Positions 38,873-46,523 of a DNA stretch of 46,523 bases are shown here, one piece after another. Each line of letters starts with the position of its first letter. Positions within the stretch are counted from its first letter, which is position 1. Origin of the DNA: VMDJ01 sp965659945 (GTDB lineage Bacteria > Pseudomonadota > Gammaproteobacteria > Chromatiales > Chromatiaceae); contig CBFHYJ010000008.1 in NCBI GenBank assembly GCA_965659945.1, forward strand, positions 1 through 46,523, read 5' to 3'. The position numbers and the translations under genes were made by a program. The notes beneath the pieces are model-generated. The model was not told the DNA's origin. It did not search any database and saw only the letters and a list, made by a program, of their open reading frames with translations.

Positions 38873-41480
38873 CGGCCTCCTCATTAAGGTGCGCCTGACT
38901 TATGCGGCATAGCGAATCGAGCTCGCAGTAATCGCAGGCATATTTTTTTGGCTCAACGTCAATGCGACCGCCGACTAATTCCTCTGCCAAATGATTAAGA
39001 GTGGTGTGCCAATGCGCTAACAAGTCTTCCCATGTGGCGAGTTGTTTATTGTCAGCGATTGCTTTGGCGCCGGTTAAACGTTGACCGTTATCCGCCAGGC
39101 CAATAAATATACTTTCTTTGGCGTGGACTTGCGCAATCGCTCCCGCGCTCGGGTTTTGCGTCGCCATCGCATACAAAGGAATTTGGCATTCGCTAGGTCG
39201 GTCCTCTATCCATTCATTAATACGATGTGTACGGCCTGTCTTGTAATCGATGACCGCGTGCGTGCCGTCGGAAAATTGATCTATTCGGTCGAGTTTAATC
39301 TTCAGCGTGAGCTCACCCAGTTTGATCTGAGAAGGATATTCCAATGCAGCGATTTTCCATTCCGAGGGGCGTGATGCTTCAAGTGAAATCCATTCATGAA
39401 AAATTCTTTTCAGTCTTTGTGATTCGAGTGACTGAAAACTAGGGGTAAAGATATCTAATCGTGTTTTAGCATGCTGTTGCAGCGAGGTTTCAATGGAGCT
39501 ATCAATAATTCGTGATAGCTCATCGGGCGTCAGTGACTTAAGTGTTTGACTGCTCGGGATCTGTTTAAATAGTTGCTCTAATGCGCTATGCATGATGTTG
39601 CCGGTAAGCATTGCATCAGGATAGGGTGCTAAGTCATCGAGGCTTTCAGCATTTAAGCGATAACGTGCAAATGCTTTAAACGGGCATTGTGCTTGTGCAG
39701 AGACAAGGCCTGATCCGCCTCTGAATTCATTCACAGGTACCACTGCTTCAAGCGCGGCGAGTGGTTGGCTTTTCTCATGGGTAGCGGCACCTTCAATCGG
39801 ATCAGCATCAGATGTCTGGTGCTGCCACTCAGGCCAATCGGTGATCAGTGGTGATGGGCGTTGTTCTGCATCATCACGAAACGCGGTGTAGCTAGCGATT
39901 ACGTGCTTTGCGTGTCCGCGTAACTGATCTAACAAACCGGCCGCATACTTAAGTTCGCGTTCATGCGACGCATTAGGCATGTCATGTTCGCGCTGTAATC
40001 GTTTGGGTAGCCAGGGATTTGGGTTTGGTGAAGCAGGCCAATGTTGATCATCCACACCAAGAAACCAAATCGCATCAAAATGTAGGCCGGCAGCCTCTAG
40101 TACACCCAGAACGTGAATTGATTGAGGTGCGGTCTTAGCCTGAAAGGTAATGCTTTGTGAAAGCTGAGTGAGTAATTGATGTGCTTGAGGCAGTGTTAGG
40201 TTTTTTTGCACACGTTGTAGGCCGGCGTATTCACTGAGTAGCGTTTTAAAGCGTTCGGTTGTTTGATACTCAACGCTATTGATGCTGCGATCACCGGGCC
40301 AGCCAATAAGGTTAAGTGCATCTCGAAAAACACCTGCCCAATCAGCGGGCGATGTGCGATCCGTGTGTTCTTTAGCAAGCGAGCTGAGTTCATTAAGAAT
40401 CGCGTGTAGCTTTGGGCAAGTTTCTTGCGCCTGGGTGGCTAAGAATGCCGTGCTTATGGTGATGAATTGTTGTGAGCGACAAGCCTTATCAAGTTGTGCT
40501 CTAGCATCCCATTCTTCACTATGTCCGCCAATGAAAGGCGAGCGTAGTAGGATGCTTACATGCTCAAGCGACATGGGTTTGGTGAACAACCATTGCAGTG
40601 CTTTCAGTGCATGATCGATGATCGGGTTGTCACTCAGTGGCTCGCCAAGTGAAATGTTAAACGCAGGATTATTGTTATTAGCGTTCAGGTAGTCGCGTGG
40701 GGTTAATAAACGTGACAACTGACGTTGCAAGGCGTGCTTATGATTTTGCAGGGCTGGACTCACAATCGCGACCTGAGCATTTGGCTCGGCCGCTATGGTG
40801 CGTTTAACCCATGAGCATGCAGCAAGCATTTCATCTTGTTCGTTATGAAAGCTCGCGCGTTCAGCTGGTGCTAAGGTTAATGTTTCAGTTGAGGCGCTCT
40901 CGAGTTGGCAGCCGCGTTGCTTGATTGATGCAATGAGTTGTTCTTGTTCCGGCGAGAATTGCTCAAAGCCTATCAGCTGAAGTGTTTTAGGAACGGGGAT
41001 GAAGCCATCATCGATGCCAAGGATAATGGCAGCCGTTAGCTGACTCGCTGAGAGTAAATGATGTTTCTTACAGTGCGATTCAAAAGCTTTTTTCCAACGT
41101 AAAAAGAAGCGACTCTCTTCGGTACCCTCAAAATTAATATCGCTTTCATTGAGTTTCCAAGCGCAACTGCGTTGATAAGCTTCGTGAACGCTTTGTGCTG
41201 CTTTGTCTGGGCGGAGTAATGCCAAATCATCGCTATGTCGGCGGATAATGCTTTCCCAAATCAAGCGCTCTTGAAAGCTCGTCAATAAAACAGCCTCGAT
41301 CTGACCTAAATCGACGAGAGTTTCATAGCAAGTGTTTAGCCATGTGCTCCAGGCTAAGATTTTTGGTGTATGCCATACCTTCGCTTTGTGAGATAGCTGT
41401 GATTCTTGGTTGCGAAGTTGCTCACGTGCCAGACGATTATTGACCGTAAGAATCAGCGTGTCGTCGTTGGGTGAGGTCAT
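38856..41480 (-). CDS. AddB-like PD-(D/E)XK nuclease, iron-sulfur type
   Basis: The 874-residue protein is the partner of the helicase gene. The N-terminal part is a degraded helicase fold (starts TLILTVNNRLAREQLRNQE, with no Walker A). The C-terminal nuclease has VIDYKTGRTHRINEW, the PD-(D/E)XK core. Four Cys fit the AddB cluster: one in SAQAQCPFKAFARYR, then CDYCELDSLC (C-x2-C-x5-C) near the end. Together with the AddA-like protein it should resect DNA ends to start recombination. It lies 3 bases after the HupE-type gene. Confidence 0.88.
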   Translation of the reverse strand: MTSPNDDTLILTVNNRLAREQLRNQESQLSHKAKVWHTPKILAWSTWLNTCYETLVDLGQIEAVLLTSFQERLIWESIIRRHSDDLALLRPDKAAQSVHEAYQRSCAWKLNESDINFEGTEESRFFLRWKKAFESHCKKHHLLSASQLTAAIILGIDDGFIPVPKTLQLIGFEQFSPEQEQLIASIKQRGCQLESASTETLTLAPAERASFHNEQDEMLAACSWVKRTIAAEPNAQVAIVSPALQNHKHALQRQLSRLLTPRDYLNANNNNPAFNISLGEPLSDNPIIDHALKALQWLFTKPMSLEHVSILLRSPFIGGHSEEWDARAQLDKACRSQQFITISTAFLATQAQETCPKLHAILNELSSLAKEHTDRTSPADWAGVFRDALNLIGWPGDRSINSVEYQTTERFKTLLSEYAGLQRVQKNLTLPQAHQLLTQLSQSITFQAKTAPQSIHVLGVLEAAGLHFDAIWFLGVDDQHWPASPNPNPWLPKRLQREHDMPNASHERELKYAAGLLDQLRGHAKHVIASYTAFRDDAEQRPSPLITDWPEWQHQTSDADPIEGAATHEKSQPLAALEAVVPVNEFRGGSGLVSAQAQCPFKAFARYRLNAESLDDLAPYPDAMLTGNIMHSALEQLFKQIPSSQTLKSLTPDELSRIIDSSIETSLQQHAKTRLDIFTPSFQSLESQRLKRIFHEWISLEASRPSEWKIAALEYPSQIKLGELTLKIKLDRIDQFSDGTHAVIDYKTGRTHRINEWIEDRPSECQIPLYAMATQNPSAGAIAQVHAKESIFIGLADNGQRLTGAKAIADNKQLATWEDLLAHWHTTLNHLAEELVGGRIDVEPKKYACDYCELDSLCRISQAHLNEEADDADS

Positions 41481-41483
41481 GAA

Positions 41484-42656
41484 TTACGCTAGTCCTAAAT
41501 CAGTCAATGCGGTAGTTAATTGGAATCGATCGTATGTCCAATAGAGTGCCACTGCTGCGATGGCAAGTGAACTGGGAATAACAATGACTGAGTGGTACCA
41601 CGACTTATGCCGGAACCATAGCCCGGTGAAGACAAAGGCGAGGGTGATGACAGCAAGTTGTCCTACTTCAACACCGACATTAAAAGCGATTAAGGCGGTA
41701 GCAAAGGCATCTTGAGGCATGCCAAATTCAGTCAACACGCTCGCAAAGCCCATGCCGTGCAGTAAGCCAAAGGCAAAGACGAGTGCTAAGCGAGAATTCT
41801 CAAGCCTTTTATTCATCACATTCTCAATACCAACATAAGCAATCGATAACGCAATCAAAGGCTCCACAACTGACGCAGGTAATTGCACGATGCCATACAT
41901 GGCTAATCCAAGTGTGATGGTATGTGCCAAGGTGAACATAGTGACTTGCCACAACAGGGGTTTGATCTGGGTGCTGAATAAATACAAGCCCAAGATGAAT
42001 AATATGTGGTCGAGCCCCATCGGGATGATATGTTCAATACCCGCGACTAAATAATCAGCCATCACATCAAGCGTGCTGCGTGGGTTAGCCACTTCAGTGA
42101 GAGAGAAGGGCTGTGAGGGTTTGTCATGGCGTAGCCATTGATGCTGTGACCAATGATATTCATCGGTGGTTTTATTCACTTGGCGAACGCGCACCGCGTT
42201 ATCGCCAAAACTCGCTGGGTAATACCAGGTCATCGATTGGGCATCATTCGGCACTTTACCAATTAAATGCACCACGCTGGTCCGTGGCACCTTGGTATAG
42301 CCACGTTCAGGAATAACAATTTCTCCTAACTCAAAGTCGCTTTTGCGTGAGTCGAAACGGATCTCGATATTCTCGAGTAAAGTTTTGTGAAAAGGTTCAA
42401 AAGCTTTGCGCAGATCCTCGGGATCCATTTCACGAAAATGGTCATACTCGTCGGCGTTGGGTGCTTCTTGGGTGTTTCTATAACGGGCATTGATGCCGGT
42501 AAGCAGAGCTTCGAGCGAGGTGCGCAGCTCGACATCGTAGGTGCCATCGCTAAAGACACTGATCTCGACTAGAGCTGGCTTTACAACATCAGCCTGACTG
42601 TTGGAGAACAGTGAAATGAGAGCCAGAAAAAGAGCGAGTGATAGAGATTTGCGCAT
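41484..42656 (-). CDS. HupE/UreJ-family membrane protein with periplasmic N-domain
   Basis: The 390-residue protein has a signal peptide (ending near SNSQAD), a periplasmic domain of about 180 residues, then a HupE/UreJ_2 membrane domain of about six or seven spans. Conserved metal-type residues are GIEHIIPMGLDHILFILGLYL, TLAHTITLGLA, FGLLHGMGFASVL and FNVGVEVGQL. HupE/UreJ relatives move Ni or other metals, but the exact metal here is unknown. The gene is divergent from soxB across 169 bases and sits 3 bases before the AddB-like gene. Confidence 0.88.
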   Translation of the reverse strand: MRKSLSLALFLALISLFSNSQADVVKPALVEISVFSDGTYDVELRTSLEALLTGINARYRNTQEAPNADEYDHFREMDPEDLRKAFEPFHKTLLENIEIRFDSRKSDFELGEIVIPERGYTKVPRTSVVHLIGKVPNDAQSMTWYYPASFGDNAVRVRQVNKTTDEYHWSQHQWLRHDKPSQPFSLTEVANPRSTLDVMADYLVAGIEHIIPMGLDHILFILGLYLFSTQIKPLLWQVTMFTLAHTITLGLAMYGIVQLPASVVEPLIALSIAYVGIENVMNKRLENSRLALVFAFGLLHGMGFASVLTEFGMPQDAFATALIAFNVGVEVGQLAVITLAFVFTGLWFRHKSWYHSVIVIPSSLAIAAVALYWTYDRFQLTTALTDLGLA

Positions 42657-42767
42657 TGAAAACCAGGCTTGCTTTAAAAATTGTAGGGTGAAGCGTATAA
42701 ATACTTATCTTATCAGTATGTCGTAGGGTTTTAGGCTCGAATAATGGCTGCTACCACTCTGATGTGC

Positions 42768-42776
42768 TGATATATT
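42768..42776 (+). promoter_or_regulatory. Extended -10 element before soxB
   Basis: TGATATATT at 42768-42776 is an extended -10, 50 bases before the soxB start. Its context CTGATATATTAAC closely resembles CTGATATAATTAAC before the YeeE-type gene (4315 on). No convincing -35 is visible. The rest of the 42657-42825 gap is AT-rich and otherwise featureless by eye. Confidence 0.45.
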
Positions 42777-42825
42777 AACTGGCGAAATTAGACTGCCCAA
42801 AGGCAATAACAACAAGGAAACGAGC

Positions 42826-44736
42826 ATGACTCAAAAAATCGACCGTCGTGATTTTCTCAAACTCATGGGTATTGGCGCAGCTGCCACTGCAGCCCCTTTT
42901 GCGGCTAACCAAGCCTTAGCTGGCTCTAAAGCGCCCGAAGGTTTCTATGACCTGCCAATGAAAGGCAATGTGCGACTTTTGCACATCACTGACGTTCACG
43001 GTCAGTTGCTTCCTGTTTATTTCCGCGAACCAAACGTCAACTTAGGTGTGGGTGATGCTTACGGTCGTCCACCACACGTTGTCGGTAAAAGGCTTCTCAA
43101 GGAGATGGGCTTAGAGCCAAACACCCCTGAGTCTCATGCGTACACCTATCTCGATTTTGATAATGCGGCATTGAAGTACGGTCGCACCGGTGGTTTTGCT
43201 CACGTTAAAACCCTGCTTGATCGTCTGCGTGATCAAGCGGGCGGTAAAGACAATACTTTGACTATTGATGGCGGTGACTTATGGCAGGGCTCAGGCACCT
43301 CATTGTGGACACGTGGTGTCGACATGGTTGAGGCGTCTAACATCCTCGGTTTGGATGTCATGGTGGGTCACTGGGAGTTCACCTATAAAGAAGACGAAGT
43401 TCTTTCTAACGTGACCTTGTTCAAAGGTGACTTCATCGGCCAGAACGTTCGAGTAAAGCCTGATTCATTATTTGGCGACGAATACCCAGCCTTGGTTGAA
43501 AAATACGATGGTCGAGGTCTGTTTGACGAAGATAGCGGCCACGCCTTCCAGCCTTACGTGATCAAAGAGATCAATGGCGCGCGCATCGCGATCGTTGGTC
43601 AAGCTTTCCCACGTACCGCAAATGCTAACCCTCAAGAGTTCTTCCCTGACTGGTCATTCGGTTTGCGTGAGGACGATATGAAAGATTTGGTGGCATCGAT
43701 TCGTGAAAACGAAAGCCCAGATGCGGTGGTTCTGTTGTCACATAACGGTATGGATGTAGACATCAAGATGGCCGAGCGTGTGCCTGGTTTGAATGCTGTC
43801 TTTGGTGGCCACACCCACGACGGTATGCCTAAGCCTATCAAAGTGAAAAACGTTGATGGCGGTGAGTGTTGGGTTACTAACGCGGGTTCTAACGGTAAAT
43901 ACGTTGGTGTGATGGACTTTGATATTGCTGATGGCCAAATCAAGAACATGACCTACAACATGTTGCCCGTTTTCTCAGATTGGTTGCCAGAAGATAAAGA
44001 GATGGCGGCTTACTTGAAGCAAATGCGCTCAACCAAGTACGACGAGAACATCGTTGAGTCACGTCGCTCAGATTCTTTTTACAGCAAAGACCGCTTAGGT
44101 AAGACCTACGAAGAGATCTTGTCGGAGAAGCTCGCGATCGCTGACCGTCTGCTCTACCGTCGCGGTAACTTCATGGGTACATGGGACCAAGTGTTGTGTA
44201 ACGCATTGCGTTGGGAGCACAAAGCGGATATCGCGCTATCAGCCGGTGTGCGTTGGGGTACCTCAACCCTTAAAGGCGACTGGATCACTATGGAAGACGT
44301 GATGACCCAGTGTTCAATGACCTACGCTGAGACTTATGTCAGCGAGATGACCGGTGAAGAGATTCACAACATGCTCGAAGGTGTTGCGGATAACCTGTTC
44401 GATCCAGATCCATACCTGCAGTCAGGTGGCGACATGGTGCGCGTCGGTGGTTTGGACTACACCATCGATCCAAGCAAAAAGCTTGGTGAGCGTATTACTA
44501 ACATTGTGTTGGATGATGGCCGTAAGCTTGATGCAAAGACCAAGTACAAGGTCTCTGGTTGGGCAACCGTTAACCGTACGCCAGAAGGTCGTTTGATGTG
44601 GGACGTGGTGCGTGACTACATCTTGGCAAACAAGAGCAAAGATAACGTGCTGCGCCTGCCGAAGATCAATGATCCTGAGTTGATCGGTGTGATGAGTAAT
44701 CCAGGTATTGCGGATTACCAAGGTAAAGCGAGCTAA
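42826..44736 (+). CDS. soxB: Thiosulfohydrolase SoxB
   Basis: The 636-residue periplasmic dimanganese enzyme cleaves sulfate from SoxY-bound S-thiosulfonate. A twin-arginine signal KIDRRDFLKLMGIGAAATAA is present. The metallophosphatase core has VRLLHITDVHGQLLPVYF, TIDGGDLWQGSGTSLWTRG, MVGHWEFTYKEDE and VFGGHTHDGMP; GHWEFTY is the SoxB form of the 5'-nucleotidase GNHE motif. The C-terminal nucleotidase-like domain has TYAETYVSEMTGEEI. AAGGAAACGAGC precedes the start. It stands alone, 23 kb from soxXYZA in this window, with its own promoter and terminator. Confidence 0.97.
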   Translation: MTQKIDRRDFLKLMGIGAAATAAPFAANQALAGSKAPEGFYDLPMKGNVRLLHITDVHGQLLPVYFREPNVNLGVGDAYGRPPHVVGKRLLKEMGLEPNTPESHAYTYLDFDNAALKYGRTGGFAHVKTLLDRLRDQAGGKDNTLTIDGGDLWQGSGTSLWTRGVDMVEASNILGLDVMVGHWEFTYKEDEVLSNVTLFKGDFIGQNVRVKPDSLFGDEYPALVEKYDGRGLFDEDSGHAFQPYVIKEINGARIAIVGQAFPRTANANPQEFFPDWSFGLREDDMKDLVASIRENESPDAVVLLSHNGMDVDIKMAERVPGLNAVFGGHTHDGMPKPIKVKNVDGGECWVTNAGSNGKYVGVMDFDIADGQIKNMTYNMLPVFSDWLPEDKEMAAYLKQMRSTKYDENIVESRRSDSFYSKDRLGKTYEEILSEKLAIADRLLYRRGNFMGTWDQVLCNALRWEHKADIALSAGVRWGTSTLKGDWITMEDVMTQCSMTYAETYVSEMTGEEIHNMLEGVADNLFDPDPYLQSGGDMVRVGGLDYTIDPSKKLGERITNIVLDDGRKLDAKTKYKVSGWATVNRTPEGRLMWDVVRDYILANKSKDNVLRLPKINDPELIGVMSNPGIADYQGKAS

Positions 44737-44753
44737 GTTTAGCCAAAACAGAA

Positions 44754-44780
44754 AACCGAGGCACAGGCCTCGGTTTTTTT
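44754..44780. terminator. Intrinsic terminator between soxB and cnoX-like gene
   Basis: Stem AACCGAGGC / GCCTCGGTT (44754-44762 and 44767-44775) has a 4-base loop followed by a T run. It may serve the convergent gene too, as an A run precedes the stem. Confidence 0.9.
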
Positions 44781-44786
44781 ATGCCT

Positions 44787-45659
44787 TTAGTTTGCGGTCA
44801 TGTTCGCTAAGCGTTGCCGTAATTGCTTGGCCGCATCCGGTGAGCCCTCGGCCCACATGTTCGCCAGCAGGCCGATCAACTCTCGTGCCGCGCCTTCACG
44901 AAAGTCCGGTGCTTTTTCTTGAATCGTAAACAAATGCTCAACCGCCTCGTCGCTGTTTAAGCGTGCTAATTGACAAAGGGCTAAATCAAAGTGTGCTTGC
45001 CAGTTATCAGTATCGCTAATCACTTGCTGGCTAAGTGACTCAATGCCCGCGGTTTTTTCTGCAAGATCCACAAAGCGCAGTTGGTTGACGATGCTTTGTC
45101 CCAAACCATCTTGTTTTACCTTATCTGGTAAGCGAGCAAACAAATCTTTGGCTTGCGCCCATTCCTCGATATCTAAAAAGATCTGCACCATATCTAAAGC
45201 GACCCGCACATTGCTTGGGTCGCTTTGAATGGCTTGGGTGAGTAACAAAATCGCTTGTTGCGTATTGCCTGCCATATGCTCAGCACGTGCTTGTTCACGC
45301 AGATCATCTGACTGGCGATAAATGCCGTACTGTTTAAGCAGCGCGCGTAGGTCGGCTATTTGCAGTTCACCGACTTCACGGTGAACCTCTTCGCCATTGC
45401 GTAACACAACCAACGTAGGAACATTCTCAATTTTGTAGCGATCACGCAGGCCTTGCTGCTCATCAATGTCGATCTTGGCAAGAATGAACTTGCTTGCAAA
45501 TTCTTGTGCCAGATCGGCAATCCGATCAGAGGTGGCAATGCACGGGCCAGACCAAATGCCCATAAACAACGCTAAAACAGGGATCTGATGGGAATTTTGT
45601 AGGGCAGAGCTATCGAAGGTGCTCTCAGAGAGTTCAAAAATGTAGACAGGTTTCGACAT
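44787..45659 (-). CDS. cnoX: CnoX-like thioredoxin-TPR chaperone (YbbN family)
   Basis: The 290-residue protein has a thioredoxin domain (about 1-110) and a C-terminal TPR array (about 115-285). The active-site position reads WSGPC, so the first Cys is replaced by Ser, as in E. coli CnoX (which has S-x-x-C). VPTLVVLRNGEEVHREVGE carries the usual cis-Pro. CnoX holds oxidised proteins and hands them to GroEL. ATG 45659 gives a natural N-terminus MSKPVYIFELSESTFD; the frame continues to 45689. It is the last complete gene before the divergent helicase. Confidence 0.9.
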   Translation of the reverse strand: MSKPVYIFELSESTFDSSALQNSHQIPVLALFMGIWSGPCIATSDRIADLAQEFASKFILAKIDIDEQQGLRDRYKIENVPTLVVLRNGEEVHREVGELQIADLRALLKQYGIYRQSDDLREQARAEHMAGNTQQAILLLTQAIQSDPSNVRVALDMVQIFLDIEEWAQAKDLFARLPDKVKQDGLGQSIVNQLRFVDLAEKTAGIESLSQQVISDTDNWQAHFDLALCQLARLNSDEAVEHLFTIQEKAPDFREGAARELIGLLANMWAEGSPDAAKQLRQRLANMTAN

Positions 45660-45841
45660 GATGTCATCCGATACTAAAACAGCACACATTATAAAGTTCG
45701 CTAAGTAGGTGACAAATCGGATAATTTTGGGTTTAATGCAATTGAGGACGCTATTACGGTCCGTGTCTTAGCCTTGAATGCATTGATGATTAGTTACGCA
45801 CTCAAGCGATATAACGATAAATGACACAATAAAATCGAGTT

Positions 45842-45883
45842 CTTCCCAGACCGTAGCCCCGCGCATGTGTGTGGCAGGAAGAC
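45842..45883 (+). promoter_or_regulatory. Hairpin in leader of DEAD-box helicase gene
   Basis: TCTTCC (45842-45847) and GGAAGA (45878-45883) enclose an inner hairpin at 45857-45876 (GCC...GGC with a G-T-rich stem inside). It lies 20 bases before the start codon and next to the GGAG ribosome site, so it may affect translation. Nothing else certain is seen in 45690-45902. Confidence 0.3.
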
Positions 45884-45902
45884 CCCGGAGAAACTGACAA
45901 TA

Positions 45903-46523
45903 ATGACTTTTGAGCAGCTCGGCCTGAACGCCGATATATTGCGTGTATTGGAAGCAGAAGGCACAACTGAGCCAACTCCAGTACAAGAGCAAGTAATCCC
46001 TCATATCCTTGGCGGCAAAGATGTACTCGTCGCAACTCAAGTGGATCCAGGTAAAAGCGGCAGCTTTACGTTACCGATTATGCATCGCTTGATGACGGAT
46101 AAAGAGGACGATAAACCGAACCTTCGCGCACTTATTCTTACGCCAACGCGTGAGTTAGCCGCGCAGATCACCGAAGAGATTAAGGAACAATGCCGTGAGC
46201 TATCACTGCGTTGGGCTGTTGTCTTTGGTGGTGTCCGTATTGGTCCACAGATCGGTCGCCTAAAACGTGGTGTAGATCTGGTGGTGGCAACGCCTGGTCG
46301 TTTGCTCGATCACGCGGACAAGCAGACCATTGATTTATCTAGCATCGATATGTTGGTCCTCGACGAAGCTGACCGCATGCTTGATATGGGCTTTATGGAA
46401 GATGTCGATAAAGTGCTCGCTTTGTTGCCAGAGCAGCGCCAGAACATGATCTTTGCCGGCACCATGAACGATGCGGTTAAAACGCTATCGGATAAGTTAT
46501 TGAAATCACCAGAGGTGGTCGAG
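45903..46523 (+). CDS. DEAD-box RNA helicase with altered motifs (3' end cut)
   Basis: The first 207 codons of a DEAD-box helicase are present; the rest lies beyond the window. The Q motif (FEQLGLNADIL then TPVQEQVIP), LTPTRELAAQ (Ia), TPGRLLD (Ib) and DEAD (residues 154-157) are normal. Motif I, normally A-Q-T-G-S-G-K-T, is T-Q-V-D-P-G-K-S (residues 45-52). Motif III, normally S-A-T, is A-G-T (185-187). These changes could weaken ATP turnover or unwinding. GGAG precedes ATG 45903. Its leader has a hairpin. Whether the second RecA domain is intact cannot be seen. Confidence 0.9.
   Translation, partial: MTFEQLGLNADILRVLEAEGTTEPTPVQEQVIPHILGGKDVLVATQVDPGKSGSFTLPIMHRLMTDKEDDKPNLRALILTPTRELAAQITEEIKEQCRELSLRWAVVFGGVRIGPQIGRLKRGVDLVVATPGRLLDHADKQTIDLSSIDMLVLDEADRMLDMGFMEDVDKVLALLPEQRQNMIFAGTMNDAVKTLSDKLLKSPEVVE

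Noticed and set aside
45768..46040. Minus-strand frames covering the helicase start
   Set aside because: They overlap the clearly coding DEAD-box gene and its leader in antisense and lack start-site or protein features.
1..46523. CRISPR array, insertion sequence, prophage or toxin-antitoxin module
   Set aside because: No regularly spaced repeats, transposase or integrase motifs, phage genes or recognisable toxin-antitoxin pair were seen anywhere in the window.

Overview
The window is chromosomal DNA of a sulfur-oxidising gammaproteobacterium. The evidence is the tol-pal-cpoB-queE-queC order, the FolX/FolE pair, an E. coli-like Mak and NadA, and a Sox thiosulfate-oxidation set (soxX, soxY, soxZ, soxA, and a separate soxB). 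Base composition looks moderate (estimated by eye), and genes are dense with short gaps. I see no insertion sequence, phage gene, rRNA or CRISPR array. I cannot name the genus.

Layout. 1-4289: end of tolA, tolB, pal, cpoB (envelope constriction), then queE and queC (queuosine precursor). 4364-5626: YeeE/YedE sulfur-compound transporter. 5700-5775: tRNA-Lys(TTT) with its own promoter and terminator. 5947-7799: an AT-richer, poorly known cassette of two small winged-helix-like proteins flanking two related membrane proteins that resemble a MASE1 half. 7824-9669 (minus): fatty acid hydroxylase-family enzyme and a glycosyltransferase. 9870-14350: tightly packed pterin/folate operon folX-folE-SDR-HNH-RNaseH-like-pterin dehydratase-pabB. 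14347-16153 (minus): rhodanese, a HEACH-motif protein, galU. 16253-17134: lipid A-type acyltransferase. 17195-19397 (minus): soxX-soxY-soxZ-soxA. 19643-23517 (minus): MoxR ATPase, VWA/metallopeptidase-like protein, BepA. 23803-23997: 64-residue RMF-like protein with a long leader. 24059-26642 (minus): mak, nadA and an unknown gene. 26916-33920: RND pump (adaptor plus an unusually long permease), two Pro-rich exported proteins with recurring Trp-Arg-Pro motifs, and a Met-rich coiled-coil membrane protein. 34063-34518 (minus): small heat-shock protein with a sigma-32-type promoter and a ROSE-like RNA thermometer. 34637-35573: a small unknown gene divergent from pdxH. 35570-41480 (minus): AddA/AddB-like helicase-nuclease pair. 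41484-42656 (minus): HupE/UreJ-type protein, divergent from soxB (42826-44736). 44787-45659 (minus): CnoX-like thioredoxin-TPR protein. 45903-end: DEAD-box helicase, cut by the window edge, with altered motifs I and III.

How the genes fit together. SoxXA links thiosulfate to the SoxYZ carrier and SoxB releases sulfate; the YeeE protein may move sulfur compounds, and the CnoX-like protein and BepA are protein quality-control factors. soxCD is absent from the window, so thiosulfate could be oxidised only partly unless soxCD or another pathway lies elsewhere. The folate operon joins pterin making (FolX, FolE), pterin recycling (dehydratase) and the p-aminobenzoate branch (PabB), with two nuclease-fold genes embedded.

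The parts least explained by known biology are the 5.9-7.8 kb membrane/winged-helix cassette with its repeated operator-like palindromes, the RND-linked WRP proteins at 31.9-33.9 kb, the nuclease-fold pair inside the folate operon, and the DEAD-box protein with a degenerate ATP-binding loop.
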